From Lachnospiraceae bacterium (lineage in GTDB: Bacteria > Bacillota > Clostridia > Lachnospirales > Lachnospiraceae): a stretch of 11,241 nt of DNA. The notes beneath the pieces were generated by a model. It had not been told where the DNA came from. It made no database searches and saw nothing but the letters and a program-made list of their open reading frames with translations. This document shows, in pieces, positions 1 through 7,621 of the stretch (the first letter of the stretch is position 1; the number at the start of each line of letters is the position of its first letter). The DNA lies in assembly GCA_017443685.1 (NCBI GenBank), contig JAFSYD010000101.1, forward strand, positions 1-11,241, given 5' to 3'. Both the position numbers and the translations under genes were made by a program.

Positions 1-1115
1 CGGCAGAAGGTCCGAAGCATTTTGATATGGATCTTACACGTGCAAAGTTCGATGAGCTGACGCATGACCTTGTAGACCGTACGGCGGCCCCGGTGCAGCA
101 GGCATTAAAGGATGCCGGACTGAACGCAAGCGAGCTGTCGAAGGTACTGCTTGTTGGCGGTTCGACGCGAATCCCGGCAGTACAGGATAAGGTTAAGCAG
201 CTGACCGGACATGAACCGTCGAAGACGCTGAACCCGGATGAGTGCGTAGCGATCGGAGCATCGATCCAGGGCGGAAAGTTAGCGGGAGACGCAGGCGCAG
301 GAGAGATCCTGTTATTGGATGTTACGCCGCTGTCCCTTTCCATCGAGACGATGGGCGGGATCGCGACAAGACTGATCGAGCGCAATACAACGATCCCGAC
401 GAAGAAGAGCCAGATCTTCTCGACGGCAGAGGATAACCAGACGGCGGTTGATATCCATGTCGTACAGGGTGAGCGTCAGTTTGCAAGGGATAACAAGACG
501 TTAGGACAGTTCCGCCTTGACGGTATCCCGCCGGCACGCCGCGGCGTACCGCAGATCGAGGTTACTTTTGATATAGATGCGAACGGTATCGTGAACGTAT
601 CCGCGAAGGATATGGGTACCGGCAAGGAGCAGCACATCACGATCACCTCGGGCAGCAATATGACCGATGCCGAGATCGATCAGGCGGTTAAGGAAGCGGC
701 AGCGTACGAGGCGCAGGACAAGAAGCGCAAGGAAGCGATCGATACGAGGAACAGCGCGGACTCCTTCGCATTCCAGACGCAAAAGGCTTTAGATGAGGTC
801 GGTGATAAGATCGATGCGGCGGATAAGTCTCAGGTTGAGGCGGATCTTGCAAAATTAAAAGAGCTTGTCGAAAAGCATCAGCAGGCAGAGGATATGACCG
901 ATGCCGATGTAGCGGAGATGAAAGCGGCGCAGGAGAAGCTTCAGGACAGTGCACAGAAGGTCTTCGCCAAGATGTACGAGCAGGCGCAGGCAGCGCAGGG
1001 AGCAGCAGGCGGCGCAGGTCCGGATATGAGCGGCATGGGACCGGATATGAATGCGGGCTCCTCCGGCAGCACAGCCGATGACGGTGTTGTTGATGCGGAT
1101 TTTAAGGAATTATAA
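1..1115 (+). CDS. dnaK: Chaperone protein DnaK (Hsp70), 3' part
   Basis: This is the C-terminal ~370 residues of the cytosolic Hsp70 chaperone, which binds unfolded polypeptides in an ATP-driven cycle with DnaJ and GrpE. The reading frame is open from base 3, so the 5' part lies outside the window. The end of the ATPase domain is visible, with the [11 protein letters not shown] segment and [10 protein letters not shown]. It is followed by the inter-domain linker [10 protein letters not shown], the beta substrate-binding domain ([38 protein letters not shown]) and the helical lid. The tail is Ala/Gly/Met-rich and ends VVDADFKEL, a DnaK-like acidic C-terminus. One small departure is SLSIETMGG where many DnaKs read SLGIETMGG. 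Co-directional dnaJ follows after 192 bp, as is usual for this stress operon. Upstream control elements (such as CIRCE) would be outside the window. Identity is essentially certain. Confidence 0.97.
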   Translation, partial: AEGPKHFDMDLTRAKFDELTHDLVDRTAAPVQQALKDAGLNASELSKVLLVGGSTRIPAVQDKVKQLTGHEPSKTLNPDECVAIGASIQGGKLAGDAGAGEILLLDVTPLSLSIETMGGIATRLIERNTTIPTKKSQIFSTAEDNQTAVDIHVVQGERQFARDNKTLGQFRLDGIPPARRGVPQIEVTFDIDANGIVNVSAKDMGTGKEQHITITSGSNMTDAEIDQAVKEAAAYEAQDKKRKEAIDTRNSADSFAFQTQKALDEVGDKIDAADKSQVEADLAKLKELVEKHQQAEDMTDADVAEMKAAQEKLQDSAQKVFAKMYEQAQAAQGAAGGAGPDMSGMGPDMNAGSSGSTADDGVVDADFKEL

Positions 1116-1307
1116 AATAGGACAAAAGTTACCGAAACGGTAACCCAAAGTGACTGCGAAAATACAGTATATGTTCGTATCGGACCGTTTGAAACGCCGG
1201 CACTTAATGAGCAAAGCGAATTTTTGTACCGCTGTGTTTCAACCCGGAGGGAAAGCGTTCCGATAGAGCATATGCTGTATTTGAGCACATAGGGGAACGA
1301 TGAAATT
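1116..1307 (+). other. dnaK-dnaJ intergenic region with a small hairpin
   Basis: This is a 192-bp spacer. It contains a perfect 7-bp stem with a 3-nt loop (GTTACCG AAA CGGTAAC, 1128-1144) shortly after the dnaK stop. No T-tract follows, so it is not a classical terminator; an mRNA processing or stabilising hairpin is possible. No convincing -35/-10 pair was found. The dnaK frame stays open past its TAA up to TAG at 1290-1292 but has no conventional start codon before TTG or ATG near its end, so it is not called as a gene. Confidence 0.5.
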
Positions 1308-2486
1308 ATGGCAAATACAAAACGCGATTATTATGAAGTCTTAGGCGTTGGCAAGAACGCCACGGACGACGAATTAAAAAAAGCATACCGCAAGCTTGCG
1401 AAGCAGTATCACCCGGATATGCATCCGGGGGATGCGGAGGCTGAAGCCAAGTTTAAGGAGGCATCCGAAGCGTATGCGATCCTTTCCGATGCGGACAAGC
1501 GCAGACAGTACGATCAGTTCGGACACGCGGCATTTGAAGGCGGTGCCGGCGGCGGAGGCGGCTTTGATTTCTCCGGTATGGATTTTTCGGATATCTTCGG
1601 CGATATCTTCGGAGATTTCTTCGGCGGCGGTATGGGATCACGGCGCGCGGCAAGCAATGGGCCGATGCGCGGCGCGAATCTCAGGGCGTCGGTTCGGATC
1701 ACATTCGAGGAAGCGGCGTTCGGCTGCAACAAGGAGCTTGAAATCGTATTAAAGGATGAGTGCGAAACCTGCCATGGCAGCGGCGCGAAGCCGGGTACGG
1801 GTAAGGTCACCTGTTCGAAGTGCGGCGGCAAGGGTCGCGTCGTGATGACGCAGCAATCGCTGTTCGGAATGGTGCAGAATGTTACTGCCTGCCCGGATTG
1901 CCAGGGGACCGGACAGATCATCCGGGACAAATGTACGGATTGTCACGGGACGGGGTATATTGCACGCAAGAAGCATATTGTGGTGGATATCCCCGCGGGT
2001 ATCGATAACGGACAGTCCGTCCGTATCCGTGATAAGGGTGAGCCGGGCTTGAACGGCGGGCCGCGCGGCGATCTTTTAGTTGAAGTACGTGTGGCGCAGC
2101 ATCCGATCTTCCAGAGGAATGGCTATGATCTGTATTCCAATGCGCCGATCTCGTTTGCGCAGGCAGCACTCGGCGGTGAGGTCATCATCGATACCCTGGA
2201 TGGTAAGGTGTCCTATGAGGTAAAGCCGGGTACGCAGACCGACACGCGGATCCGTCTTAGAGGGAAGGGAATCCCCTCTCTTCGCAACAGGAATATGCGC
2301 GGCGACCACTATGTGACGCTTGTCGTACAGGTGCCGACGTCCTTAAGCGGAAAGGCGAAGGATGCCCTTCGCACCTTCGATGCGGCATGCGGCAATACCT
2401 TAAAGCCGGGCGGCGCGCAGGTAAAAGAAGAGAAGCGCAAAAAAGGCTTCGGCGAACGTGTAAGGGATGCATTTGAAGATCTTTAA
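1308..2486 (+). CDS. dnaJ: Chaperone protein DnaJ (Hsp40)
   Basis: This is the Hsp40 co-chaperone that delivers clients to DnaK and stimulates its ATPase. At 392 residues it has the usual length for type I DnaJ and all domains are present. The J-domain covers about residues 5-70 with the essential HPD at 35-37. A Gly/Phe region covers about 77-110, with repeated [13 protein letters not shown]. The zinc-binding region has four CxxCxGxG repeats, with cysteines at 152/155, 169/172, 195/198 and 209/212. The C-terminal beta-barrel client-binding domains follow, including [17 protein letters not shown] and RGDLLVEV. The ATG start is preceded by AGGGG about 12 nt upstream. The gene sits between dnaK and metF on the same strand. 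There is no obvious terminator after it, so co-transcription with metF across 30 nt is likely. Confidence 0.98.
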   Translation: MANTKRDYYEVLGVGKNATDDELKKAYRKLAKQYHPDMHPGDAEAEAKFKEASEAYAILSDADKRRQYDQFGHAAFEGGAGGGGGFDFSGMDFSDIFGDIFGDFFGGGMGSRRAASNGPMRGANLRASVRITFEEAAFGCNKELEIVLKDECETCHGSGAKPGTGKVTCSKCGGKGRVVMTQQSLFGMVQNVTACPDCQGTGQIIRDKCTDCHGTGYIARKKHIVVDIPAGIDNGQSVRIRDKGEPGLNGGPRGDLLVEVRVAQHPIFQRNGYDLYSNAPISFAQAALGGEVIIDTLDGKVSYEVKPGTQTDTRIRLRGKGIPSLRNRNMRGDHYVTLVVQVPTSLSGKAKDALRTFDAACGNTLKPGGAQVKEEKRKKGFGERVRDAFEDL

Positions 2487-2516
2487 AATGTGCACTCCGC
2501 ATATAGAGGATGAACC

Positions 2517-3377
2517 ATGAAAATTTCAGAAATACTCAAAAGCAAAGCGGCTACACTTTCATTCGAAGTATTTCCGCCGAAGACCTCTGACAAAATGGAG
2601 GACGTAAGCCGTCAGGCAACGAAGATCGCGGCGTTATCGCCCGACTTTATGAGTGTCACCTACGGCGCAGGCGGCGGAACGAGTGACTATACGGTGGACA
2701 TCGCGGCGCTTTTGCAAAAGACCTATCAGGTGCCGATGTTAGCGCATTTAACCTGCGTTTCCTCGACGAAGGAGCGCGTCCGGGAAATGATCGCAAAGTA
2801 TAAGGAGCGCGGCATAGAGAACATTATGGCACTTCGCGGTGATATTCCCGCGGGGGGAGCACCGCATAACGAGTACCACCATGCGACGGAGCTGATCGCG
2901 GATATTAAGAGTGCGGGTGATTTTTGCATCGGCGGGGCGTGCTATCCGGAGGGACATCCCGAAGCGGACAGCCGCGAAGAAGACTTAAAGTATTTAAAAG
3001 AAAAAGCAGACGCGGGCTGTGACTTTTTAACGAGCCAGATGTTTTTTAACAATGATCTGTTTTATAACTTTTTATACCGGGCACGGGACAAGGGCATTAT
3101 GGTTCCGATCGTAGCGGGAATCATGCCGATCACGAACGCGAAAATGATACGCCGCTCCATCGAAATGAGCGGCGCGGAGCTTCCGGAACGGTTCCGGGCA
3201 ATCGTTGATTTTTATGGGCATGATCCCGACAAAATGAAGCAGGCGGGCATCATCTACGCGACGGAGCAGATCGTAGATCTGCTGGCGCACGGCGTTAAGA
3301 ATATTCACGTATATTCGATGAACAAGCCGGACATCGCGGAGGCGATCCAGCGGAATCTGTCGGAGATCTTGAAGTAA
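2517..3377 (+). CDS. metF: Methylenetetrahydrofolate reductase
   Basis: This is a flavoenzyme that reduces 5,10-methylene-tetrahydrofolate to 5-methyl-tetrahydrofolate, the methyl donor for methionine synthesis. At 286 residues it is close to the ~296-residue E. coli MetF, a single TIM-barrel domain. Visible signatures are FEVFPPKTS near the N-terminus (Glu17 matches the catalytic Glu of the family), FMSVTYGAGGGTSD (45-57), HLTC (77-80), ALRGD (105-109, Asp109 matching the flavin-region Asp of E. coli MetF), YPEGHPEA, QMFFNNDLFYNF, GIMPITN and the C-terminal GVKNIHVYSMNK. The start is supported by AGAGGA at 2505-2510, 6 nt before ATG. It follows dnaJ by 30 nt, which looks like an operon-style arrangement, although the functions are unrelated. 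A GC-rich hairpin follows the stop. Confidence 0.96.
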   Translation: MKISEILKSKAATLSFEVFPPKTSDKMEDVSRQATKIAALSPDFMSVTYGAGGGTSDYTVDIAALLQKTYQVPMLAHLTCVSSTKERVREMIAKYKERGIENIMALRGDIPAGGAPHNEYHHATELIADIKSAGDFCIGGACYPEGHPEADSREEDLKYLKEKADAGCDFLTSQMFFNNDLFYNFLYRARDKGIMVPIVAGIMPITNAKMIRRSIEMSGAELPERFRAIVDFYGHDPDKMKQAGIIYATEQIVDLLAHGVKNIHVYSMNKPDIAEAIQRNLSEILK

Positions 3378-3388
3378 CCTAATCGGAT

Positions 3389-3410
3389 GCTCCCGCTTTT
3401 TTGCGGGGGC
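3389..3410 (+). terminator. GC-rich hairpin after metF, possible weak terminator
   Basis: An 8-bp stem (GCTCCCGC / GCGGGGGC, one T-G wobble) encloses a loop of six T residues. The T residues are in the loop, and what follows (GTTCGTAGTTT) is only moderately T-rich. Termination is therefore uncertain. It may attenuate transcription into the next gene, which starts 28 nt downstream. Confidence 0.45.
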
Positions 3411-3438
3411 GTTCGTAGTTTAACAGACGGGGGAAAAG

Positions 3439-4806
3439 ATGAATTACGATGTTATCATTATCGGTGCCGGACCGGGCGGCATATTCAGCGCGTATGAGCT
3501 GATGAAAAAAAAGCCCGGACTTTCAATCGCGGTTTTTGAGACCGGTCACCCATTGGAAAAACGCAAATGTCCGATCGACGGCGTGAAGGTGAAAAGCTGT
3601 ATCGGCTGTCCGACCTGCGCGATCATGAACGGTTTCGGCGGTGCGGGCGCTTTTTCCGATGGCAAATACAACATCACGAACGATTTCGGCGGCACGCTTT
3701 ATGAATATATCGGACGTGAGCAGGCGATCGAGCTGATGGAATATGTGGATGAGATCAACTGCGAGTATGGCGGAAGCGGGACGAAAATGTATTCCACATC
3801 AGGCACTTCTTTTAAAAAGAAATGCATGCAAAACGGCTTAACGCTTCTCGATGCTTCGGTGCGCCATCTTGGGACGGACATCAATTATGTGGTGCTGGAA
3901 AACATTTATGCTGCGCTTAAGGAGTCGGTCGATTTCTATTTTGACACGCCGGTCGATACGGTGGAAACGGACGGCGACGGCTATCGCGTAAAATGCAAGG
4001 CAGGTGAGTTTACCGGGAAATATTGCGTGATCTCGGTCGGACGGAGCGGCAGCAAATGGATGCAGGGTATCTGCGAGGCGCTTTCCATCCCGACGAAATC
4101 GAACCGTGTGGACATCGGCGTGCGCGTGGAGCTTCCGTCGGTGATCTTTGATGACATTACAAGTGAGCTGTATGAAAGCAAGATCGTTTACCGGACGGAA
4201 AAGTTCGAGGATCACGTAAGGACGTTTTGTATGAATCCCCACGGCATCGTGGTAAATGAGAATACGAACGGTATCGTTACGGTGAACGGGCATTCCTTTG
4301 AGGATGAGTCAAAGAAGACGGAGAATACGAACTTTGCGCTGTTGGTTGCGAAGCATTTTTCGGAACCGTTTAAAGACTCTAACGGATACGGCGAGAGCAT
4401 TGCACGGCTTTCGAATATGCTCGGCGGCGGGGTGATCGTGCAGAGATTCGGTGATCTGGTGCGCGGAAGGCGCTCTACGGCAAGCCGGATCGAGGAGTCT
4501 ACGGTGCATCCGACCTTAGCGGCAACGCCGGGTGATCTGAGCCTTGTGCTGCCGAAGCGGATCATGGACGGCATTATCGAGATGATCTACGCGCTTGATA
4601 AGATCGCTCCGGGGACGGCAAATGACGATACCCTGCTTTACGGTGTTGAGGTCAAGTTCTACAATATGGAAGTCAAGCTTGATGAGCATCTCGAAACGAC
4701 GCATAGGGGCCTTTTCGTGATCGGTGACGGCAGCGGCGTGACCCATTCCCTGTCGCACGCGTCGGCAAGCGGGGTGTATGTGGCGAGATATATTGCGGGC
4801 AATTAA
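3439..4806 (+). CDS. FAD-dependent dehydrogenase of COG2509 type
   Basis: This is a flavoprotein of the large NAD(P)/FAD-dependent oxidoreductase class whose substrate is unknown. The N-terminus carries the Rossmann dinucleotide motif DVIIIGAGPGG (Gly9, Gly11, Gly14). The C-terminus carries the second FAD-contact motif GLFVIGDGSG (424-433), followed by SLSHASASG. Between residues 44 and 60 is a cluster C44-x9-C54-x2-C57-x2-C60, directly followed by GFGGAGAFSDGK. From family knowledge this combination matches the shorter clostridial COG2509-like dehydrogenases, in which these cysteines recur. The spacing would suit an Fe-S or metal site, but that is inference. At 455 residues it appears full length. 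The ATG is preceded by a G-rich ribosome binding site (GACGGGGGAAAAG). It is separated from metF by a hairpin and followed by a clear terminator, so it may form its own unit. Confidence 0.85.
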   Translation: MNYDVIIIGAGPGGIFSAYELMKKKPGLSIAVFETGHPLEKRKCPIDGVKVKSCIGCPTCAIMNGFGGAGAFSDGKYNITNDFGGTLYEYIGREQAIELMEYVDEINCEYGGSGTKMYSTSGTSFKKKCMQNGLTLLDASVRHLGTDINYVVLENIYAALKESVDFYFDTPVDTVETDGDGYRVKCKAGEFTGKYCVISVGRSGSKWMQGICEALSIPTKSNRVDIGVRVELPSVIFDDITSELYESKIVYRTEKFEDHVRTFCMNPHGIVVNENTNGIVTVNGHSFEDESKKTENTNFALLVAKHFSEPFKDSNGYGESIARLSNMLGGGVIVQRFGDLVRGRRSTASRIEESTVHPTLAATPGDLSLVLPKRIMDGIIEMIYALDKIAPGTANDDTLLYGVEVKFYNMEVKLDEHLETTHRGLFVIGDGSGVTHSLSHASASGVYVARYIAGN

Positions 4807-4870
4807 AGATCTGCTTCAATCGATGTTAGAAGATGGAAATTAGAAAATAGAATAATGATATAGTTGTTTG

Positions 4871-4900
4871 TAGCCGCATTCCATTTCGGATGCGGCTATT
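4871..4900 (+). terminator. Intrinsic terminator of the FAD dehydrogenase gene
   Basis: An 11-bp stem runs from TAGCCGCATTC to GGATGCGGCTA, with one T-G wobble, around a 6-nt loop (CATTTC). It is followed by the T-rich TTGTTGTGTC. It lies 65 nt after the stop codon. Confidence 0.75.
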
Positions 4901-4920
4901 GTTGTGTCAAGGACGTCTTA

Positions 4921-4952
4921 ATGACCGAATAGCCGCGTATATGACCGAATAG
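4921..4952. repeat. 12-bp perfect direct repeat with 20-bp period, possible activator binding site
   Basis: ATGACCGAATAG occurs at 4921-4932 and again at 4941-4952. The centre-to-centre distance of 20 bp is about two helical turns. The pair ends 10 bp before the expected -35 position of the downstream promoter. Direct-repeat pairs with this spacing are typical of LytTR-type and some other response-regulator sites. Assigning a LytTR protein is inference, as no such gene is in the window. Confidence 0.55.
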
Positions 4953-4962
4953 ACATATTGCG

Positions 4963-4991
4963 ATTCAAAGGAGGCGGGAATATAGTATAAT
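4963..4991 (+). promoter_or_regulatory. Putative activator-dependent promoter of the surface-protein gene
   Basis: A consensus -10 TATAAT lies at 4986-4991. The hexamer 17 bp upstream (ATTCAA, 4963-4968) is a poor -35, which fits a promoter that needs an activator bound at the adjacent direct repeats. The leader to the TTG start would be about 310 nt and would include the long palindrome. Confidence 0.45.
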
Positions 4992-5059
4992 TTACGGCGG
5001 TGTTGAATGGTACAAAATCATTTTGCGGTTAAGAAGGCAGATGTTTTGTGACGGGCGGC

Positions 5060-5275
5060 GGGCTTGTCACAATAATGCCTGATTCAGGTGCCGAGTTTCA
5101 CTAAATTCGAACTGCGTCGCCTTGTTGTCTGTTTTCCGCGCGTCGTCTCGGCATAAGAAGCATCACGAAATCAAAGATTTCTATGCTTCTAGGCCTGCGA
5201 TGCGTGCTCAAACAGACCGGCGCCTTGTTCTCATTAAGTGATTCGGCAATTCATCAGGCATCATTGCGCAAGCCC
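5060..5275. repeat. Long imperfect palindrome (~216 bp), MITE-like element or structured leader
   Basis: The outer ends pair GGGCTTG (5060-5066) with CAAGCCC (5269-5275). Inside them, CAATAATGCCTGAT pairs with ATCAGGCATCATTG and TGCCGA pairs with TCGGCA. The arms then continue with TTCACTAAAT against ATTAAGTGA-like sequence and TCTGTTT against AAACAGA. At the centre, AGAAGCAT..GAAATC (5156-5172) pairs with GATTTC.ATGCTTCT (5176-5190) around a 3-nt loop, AAA. Pairing is interrupted by small bulges. A 9-bp direct repeat CGCCTTGTT occurs in both arms (5118-5126 and 5221-5229). The left end also takes part in a smaller hairpin, TTGTGAC/GTCACAA (5046-5052 with 5066-5072), that would compete with the outermost pairs. 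No transposase gene or clear target-site duplication was seen. Confidence 0.7.
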
Positions 5276-5308
5276 TGCAGCATCTAAAAAAGAAATGGAG
5301 GTAATGTT

Positions 5309-7525
5309 TTGAAAATGATGAAAAGTAAGAAAATGATACCGGCGTTACTCTTAGCATTCGCGCTGGTGCTCGGCCTGATGCCGGGGATGTGTATGACGGT
5401 GAAGGCGGATGGAAATGTGGCCGAAGTTTATTATAATAACCCGGGTGATGATCCGGTGGCTACGTGTACGTCACTTCAAGCTGCATTCGATGTGGCGGCA
5501 CAACAAAATAGTCAGTATCCAATAGTAAAACTATTACAGAATGTAACTGTAAGCGATAGCCTTACACTCAATAAGGGTATTAACCTTTTTCTCGATGGCA
5601 AGACGTTGAAGATTGAAAGTAATGGAGCAATAACTGGTGATAGTGAGATTCATTTAGGTACAGATGGTCAGGGCGGCAGTGTAGTGAGTGAAGGTACCGT
5701 TAAAGCGTACGTTCAAGTTATTGAAGAGAATGTATCATTTAGTGTTAACGGCGGATCGGTTTCTCATCTCCAAAATTGGGGAACAACTAATGTTACCGGT
5801 GGCAACATCACATTTCTTGGACCAGAAAGTGGTACGACAACAGTAAATGGTGGTAACGTAAATTCGATTGATTTATTGAATAACGATGGAAGTCCAACTC
5901 TTAATATTTCTGGGGATGTTTCCATTGGAACCGTCCGCATAGAGAACTACGGATGGAATGATGGGCGTTGTGGAACGGCTTCGGTTTCAATTTCAGTCAG
6001 TCCTAAGATTGAAACCTTAACCGTATACATTGGAGAAAATGATAATGGTTCTGGTTTCAGGTCAGGTGAATGGGGAACGATTGAAATCACTGGTGGATAT
6101 TTTGGTAGCGATCCGAGTGCAGAGTCGCTTCTTAGCGCTTATAGTGATGATTTAAAATCACATGTTTCAGTTTCCCTTGGTGGCAAGACTATTGAATCAT
6201 ATAGCGATCATCAAGATGATTGGGATGCAGACAGTTCGACTTATCCGTATCGTATAGCTGGAACATCGAGCAGTGGTGGGGGGACGACTCCGATTACGCC
6301 GTCCGGCGGCGATGCTGACAAATCATCAGAATCCACAACCAGTGAAACCAAGGACAGCAGTTCTGATAAGACGGCTACGGTTTCCAATGATGATGCAATA
6401 AAAGCTGCGGATACTGTACTGACTGACCAGACGAAGACGGTAACTGCTTCGAAAGACAGCGTTTCTACGGAAGGTACGACCGGGAATGTTAAAGTGGAAG
6501 ATGTTTCTCCGCTCGTAGATGAGAAGGCGAATGCCGAGCTGAAGGATTTTGTCAAAGATATCATCACGGCAACGAATAATACGGATATTGTTGAGAAGAT
6601 TTTCAAGTTTGATCTGAAAGCAACCGGCAGCGGTACGGTAAGAATTGATGTTGGCAAGGAATATGCGAATAAATTTGCCGTTATCGGACACTATAAGAAT
6701 GGCTGGACGAGACAGCAGAAGCAGGTAGACAGCCAGGGTTATGTATATCCGGAGTTTGCGGATTTCTCGCCGATCACGATCGTCATTACGAAGAGTGAAT
6801 CCGCGATCAGCAGCCTTTCCTCAACGGAGAAGACTGTTGATACGAGCACGCAGTCTGCTACTACGACGAGCACAAGCTCTTCTTCCGGCGGTTCTTCGAG
6901 CTCCGGCGGGACGAATGGGGTGATAAGTGTCGGCGGTTCCTTAAGCGGCGGAGCAAGTACCGCAAGCGGTGCGGTTGGTTCGCTTTCGCTTTCCGATGCG
7001 AGCGGCGTTCTCCCGGCAGGTTCTAAGATGACGACGGTTCCGGTAGTATCGGGTGCGAATTATGATAAGGCGAAGACGGCTCTTACAAATGTTCTTTCCG
7101 CAGGCGGCAAGCTTAGCGTTATGCAGATGGATATGCTTGACGCTGCCGGCGCGGCGCTGCATCAGTTGAATGGTGACGTGACGGTAACGATGGCACAGCC
7201 GTTTACACCGGCAGCGGGGAATACGATCGCTGTATATCGGATCGAGGATGATGGTACGGCAACGAAGCTGCCGACCACGGTAGCGAACGGAACGGTAGCA
7301 TTTACCACGAACCACTTCTCGGTATACGCGTTCGTGGAGGTACCGCAAGCCGGCGCAGCAGCAGATGCGGCGGCAACACCGGCAGGTGCTGCGGCAGCGT
7401 CCCCGAAGACGAACGCTGCATCCCCGAAGACCGGCGATCCTGCAGATGCATGCGCGGCAGTGATCGTTCTGTTCGCCGGCGCACTGTTTGCAGCACCCTA
7501 TGCCAAAAAGAGAAGCGCAAGATAA
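5309..7525 (+). CDS. Secreted, wall-anchored surface protein with mosaic structure
   Basis: This is a 738-residue surface protein, probably an adhesin or structural wall protein; no enzymatic motif was recognised. It has a signal peptide (residues 1-33: Lys-rich start, hydrophobic core, likely cut after VKA). Residues ~50-290 form a beta-solenoid-like head with short Gly/Asn/Thr-rich repeats (NVTGGNITF, TVNGGNV, TIEITGGYFG). A Ser/Thr-rich linker follows (~320-365). Then come two related-looking beta domains (~390-500 and ~585-690), each ending in a FSPITIVI or FSVYAFVEV strand and separated by a Ser/Gly-rich linker. The C-terminus has an Ala/Pro stretch, SPKTN (698-702), SPKTG (705-709), a hydrophobic segment (714-732) and KKRSAR, a sortase-type signal. 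TTG is chosen as start because GGAGG (5297-5301) lies 7 nt upstream; in-frame ATGs at 5315 and 5318 are alternatives. The head is AT-rich (19 G+C in bases 5521-5580) and the tail GC-rich (42 in 7381-7440), suggesting a swapped-in head. Confidence 0.8.
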   Translation: MKMMKSKKMIPALLLAFALVLGLMPGMCMTVKADGNVAEVYYNNPGDDPVATCTSLQAAFDVAAQQNSQYPIVKLLQNVTVSDSLTLNKGINLFLDGKTLKIESNGAITGDSEIHLGTDGQGGSVVSEGTVKAYVQVIEENVSFSVNGGSVSHLQNWGTTNVTGGNITFLGPESGTTTVNGGNVNSIDLLNNDGSPTLNISGDVSIGTVRIENYGWNDGRCGTASVSISVSPKIETLTVYIGENDNGSGFRSGEWGTIEITGGYFGSDPSAESLLSAYSDDLKSHVSVSLGGKTIESYSDHQDDWDADSSTYPYRIAGTSSSGGGTTPITPSGGDADKSSESTTSETKDSSSDKTATVSNDDAIKAADTVLTDQTKTVTASKDSVSTEGTTGNVKVEDVSPLVDEKANAELKDFVKDIITATNNTDIVEKIFKFDLKATGSGTVRIDVGKEYANKFAVIGHYKNGWTRQQKQVDSQGYVYPEFADFSPITIVITKSESAISSLSSTEKTVDTSTQSATTTSTSSSSGGSSSSGGTNGVISVGGSLSGGASTASGAVGSLSLSDASGVLPAGSKMTTVPVVSGANYDKAKTALTNVLSAGGKLSVMQMDMLDAAGAALHQLNGDVTVTMAQPFTPAAGNTIAVYRIEDDGTATKLPTTVANGTVAFTTNHFSVYAFVEVPQAGAAADAAATPAGAAAASPKTNAASPKTGDPADACAAVIVLFAGALFAAPYAKKRSAR

Positions 7526-7556
7526 CAGCACAATCGCAATAGCATAAAGACGAATA

Positions 7557-7590
7557 AAAGAAGTGCCTCACCACGGGGCACTTCTTTCTT
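7557..7590. terminator. Bidirectional intrinsic terminator between convergent genes
   Basis: A 13-bp stem (7557-7569 with 7575-7587, one T-G wobble) encloses the 5-nt loop ACCAC. Its arms end in an A-rich and a T-rich flank, so a T-rich tail follows the stem on either strand. It lies 31 nt after the surface-protein stop and 31 nt beyond the endonuclease stop on the opposite strand, and it can serve both. Confidence 0.85.
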
Positions 7591-7621
7591 ACGATTGAAT
7601 GTCAGATTGCGAGCGATGAGA

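Larger units (their letters stand above)
4807..5308. other. 502-bp non-coding region with terminator, direct repeats, promoter and long palindrome
   Basis: No credible gene was found on either strand. From left to right it holds a short AT-rich stretch (4807-4870, nothing recognised), the terminator of the dehydrogenase gene (4871-4898), a tandem pair of 12-bp direct repeats (4921-4952), a promoter-like site (4963-4991), a small hairpin of TTGTGAC/GTCACAA (5046-5072), and a ~216-bp imperfect inverted repeat (5060-5275). It ends with the GGAGG ribosome binding site (5297-5301) of the surface-protein gene. The arrangement suggests a regulated promoter with a ~300-nt structured leader. Confidence 0.65.

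Noticed and set aside
1171..1266. 31-codon ATG frame in the dnaK-dnaJ gap
   Set aside because: No ribosome binding site, and Arg/Lys-rich sequence without recognisable features.
941..1288. 115-codon open frame on the - strand across the dnaK end and the dnaK-dnaJ gap
   Set aside because: It overlaps the dnaK coding sequence antisense, has no recognisable domain and lacks a clear ribosome binding site.
3389..3420. Strong intrinsic terminator after metF
   Set aside because: The stem is good but the T-run is in the loop and the 3' flank is not a clear U-tract, so it is kept only as a weak candidate.
4921..4952. CRISPR-like repeat pair
   Set aside because: There are only two 12-bp units with an 8-bp gap, far too short for repeats and spacers, and no cas genes.
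6941..7531. 196-codon - strand frame opposite the surface-protein tail
   Set aside because: It is very Cys/Arg-rich, as expected of antisense to GC-rich Ala/Thr codons; the + strand has a signal peptide, anchor signal and terminator.
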